The notes beneath the pieces were generated by a model. That model worked only from the letters and a program-made list of their open reading frames with translations. It was not told the origin of the DNA and did not search any database. Positions 63,568-64,000 of a stretch of DNA of 64,000 bases are shown here, in pieces. Within the stretch, counting starts at the first letter, position 1. The number at the start of each line of letters is the position of its first letter. A program made the translations under genes and the position numbers. The stretch comes from Bradyrhizobium barranii subsp. apii (GTDB lineage Bacteria; Pseudomonadota; Alphaproteobacteria; Rhizobiales; Xanthobacteraceae): assembly GCF_011516635.5 (NCBI RefSeq), contig NZ_CP096255.1, positions 2,106,501-2,170,500 on the forward strand, written 5' to 3'.

Positions 63568-64000
63568 ATGGCGGCACAGGTCGGCGTCGCTCCTATCAAG
63601 CAGCGAGGCGTTGCCACGCTGGGCGGAACGGAAAAGGTCGCGGCACTCCTGCTGGCCATGGGCCGGCAGGCGGCCGCGAGCGTGCTCTCGCAGTTCGAGC
63701 CGCAGGATATCCGCATCGTCACCAAGGCCGCGGCCGAGCTGCGGCCGATCACCGCGCAGGAGCTCGAGTCGATCGTCGAGGAGTTCGCCCAGCAATTCTC
63801 GATGGGCGCCAACATTCTCGGCACCATCGGCGGTCTTGAAGCCGTGCTCGGCGACGTGCTGCCGGCCGACCAGGTCTCGGCAATCATGTCGGACCTGCTC
63901 GGCAATTCGAGCCGGTCGGTGTGGGACCGCGTCTCGTCGGTGTCGGAAAACTCGCTGGCGACATACCTCTCCAAGGAGCATCCGCAAACCGCGGCGCTGA
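63568..64000 (+). CDS. fliG: Flagellar motor switch protein FliG, partial (cut by window end)
   Basis: The first 144 codons of FliG, the rotor protein that contacts MotA. LGGTEKVAALLLAMGRQAAA near residue 18, FEPQDIRIVTKAAAELRPIT near 43 and the EHPQ motif (YLSKEHPQTAAL) at the end of the window are diagnostic. The frame is open to base 64000, so the middle and C-terminal torque domains lie outside. It starts two bases after the fliN stop. Confidence 0.93.
   Translation, partial: MAAQVGVAPIKQRGVATLGGTEKVAALLLAMGRQAAASVLSQFEPQDIRIVTKAAAELRPITAQELESIVEEFAQQFSMGANILGTIGGLEAVLGDVLPADQVSAIMSDLLGNSSRSVWDRVSSVSENSLATYLSKEHPQTAAL

Noticed and set aside
1..64000. CRISPR arrays, tRNA or rRNA genes
   Set aside because: No regularly spaced direct repeats and no cloverleaf or rRNA-like sequences were recognised on either strand by eye.

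Overview
This GC-rich window carries rhizobial gene content and, between 55.2 and 56.2 kb, intergenic repeat text that I associate from memory with Bradyrhizobium. The alpha-type flagellar cluster, many orphan solute-binding proteins, Liv-type transporters and a HoxN/HupN nickel permease fit that genus. I read it as a chromosomal segment of Bradyrhizobium or a very close relative. It holds several accessory metabolic modules and recent insertion-sequence activity.

Layout. 1-5.5 kb: a minus-strand sugar ABC operon (binding protein, double ATPase, two permeases, FGGY kinase cut by the window edge). 5.8-6.9 kb: a decayed transposase and an SseB-like gene. 7.0-21.2 kb: the centrepiece, a soluble di-iron monooxygenase operon of the propane/acetone/phenol (Prm/Mim) type. 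Its order is Zn-alcohol dehydrogenase, two small unknown genes, hydroxylase alpha, reductase, hydroxylase beta, coupling protein, amidohydrolase, DUF59 protein and a divergent GroEL. It starts at a clear sigma-54 promoter with an upstream palindrome and is flanked by two paralogous sigma-54 activators whose ATPase and DNA-binding parts are nearly the same but whose sensor parts differ.

21.6-30 kb: a DoxX remnant, then an exporter operon (HlyD adaptor, double ABC-2 permease, HlyD adaptor). Its permease gene is broken by an IS630 element that was itself broken by an IS91-type element carrying a tyrosine recombinase. 30-32.7 kb: a periplasmic SoxC-like molybdoenzyme, cytochrome c, DUF302 protein and small membrane protein, with a divergent AraC regulator. 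33.8-38.6 kb: an orphan oligopeptide-type binding protein, an unknown duplicated-motif protein, and a TetR/MATE efflux pair with a palindromic operator. 39-46.8 kb: a MetQ-like protein, a luciferase-like flavin monooxygenase, two carboxymuconolactone-decarboxylase-type proteins and a complete Liv-type ABC transporter. The second of those proteins is fused in frame to the transporter's binding protein, which has lost its signal peptide. 46.9-51.3 kb: a nickel/cobalt permease overlapping a TonB receptor gene, with a second IS630 copy sitting exactly in the receptor's stop codon.

51.3-57.1 kb: a HerA-like ATPase, a YkgJ-type cysteine-cluster protein, a ketopantoate-reductase-like protein, a repeat-rich intergenic stretch and a MarR regulator with four C-terminal cysteines. 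57.9-64 kb: flagellar genes, with fliI, flgF and a DUF1217 gene leftward, and motA (with an apparent one-base frameshift), fliM, a DUF6468-like gene, fliN and fliG (cut by the window end) rightward.

The monooxygenase operon is self-contained: oxygenase, electron transfer, effector, product oxidation, folding help and dual regulation are all present. The other notable points are rearrangements: a gene fusion, two IS630 insertions at CTAG sites, a nested insertion and a frameshifted stator gene.
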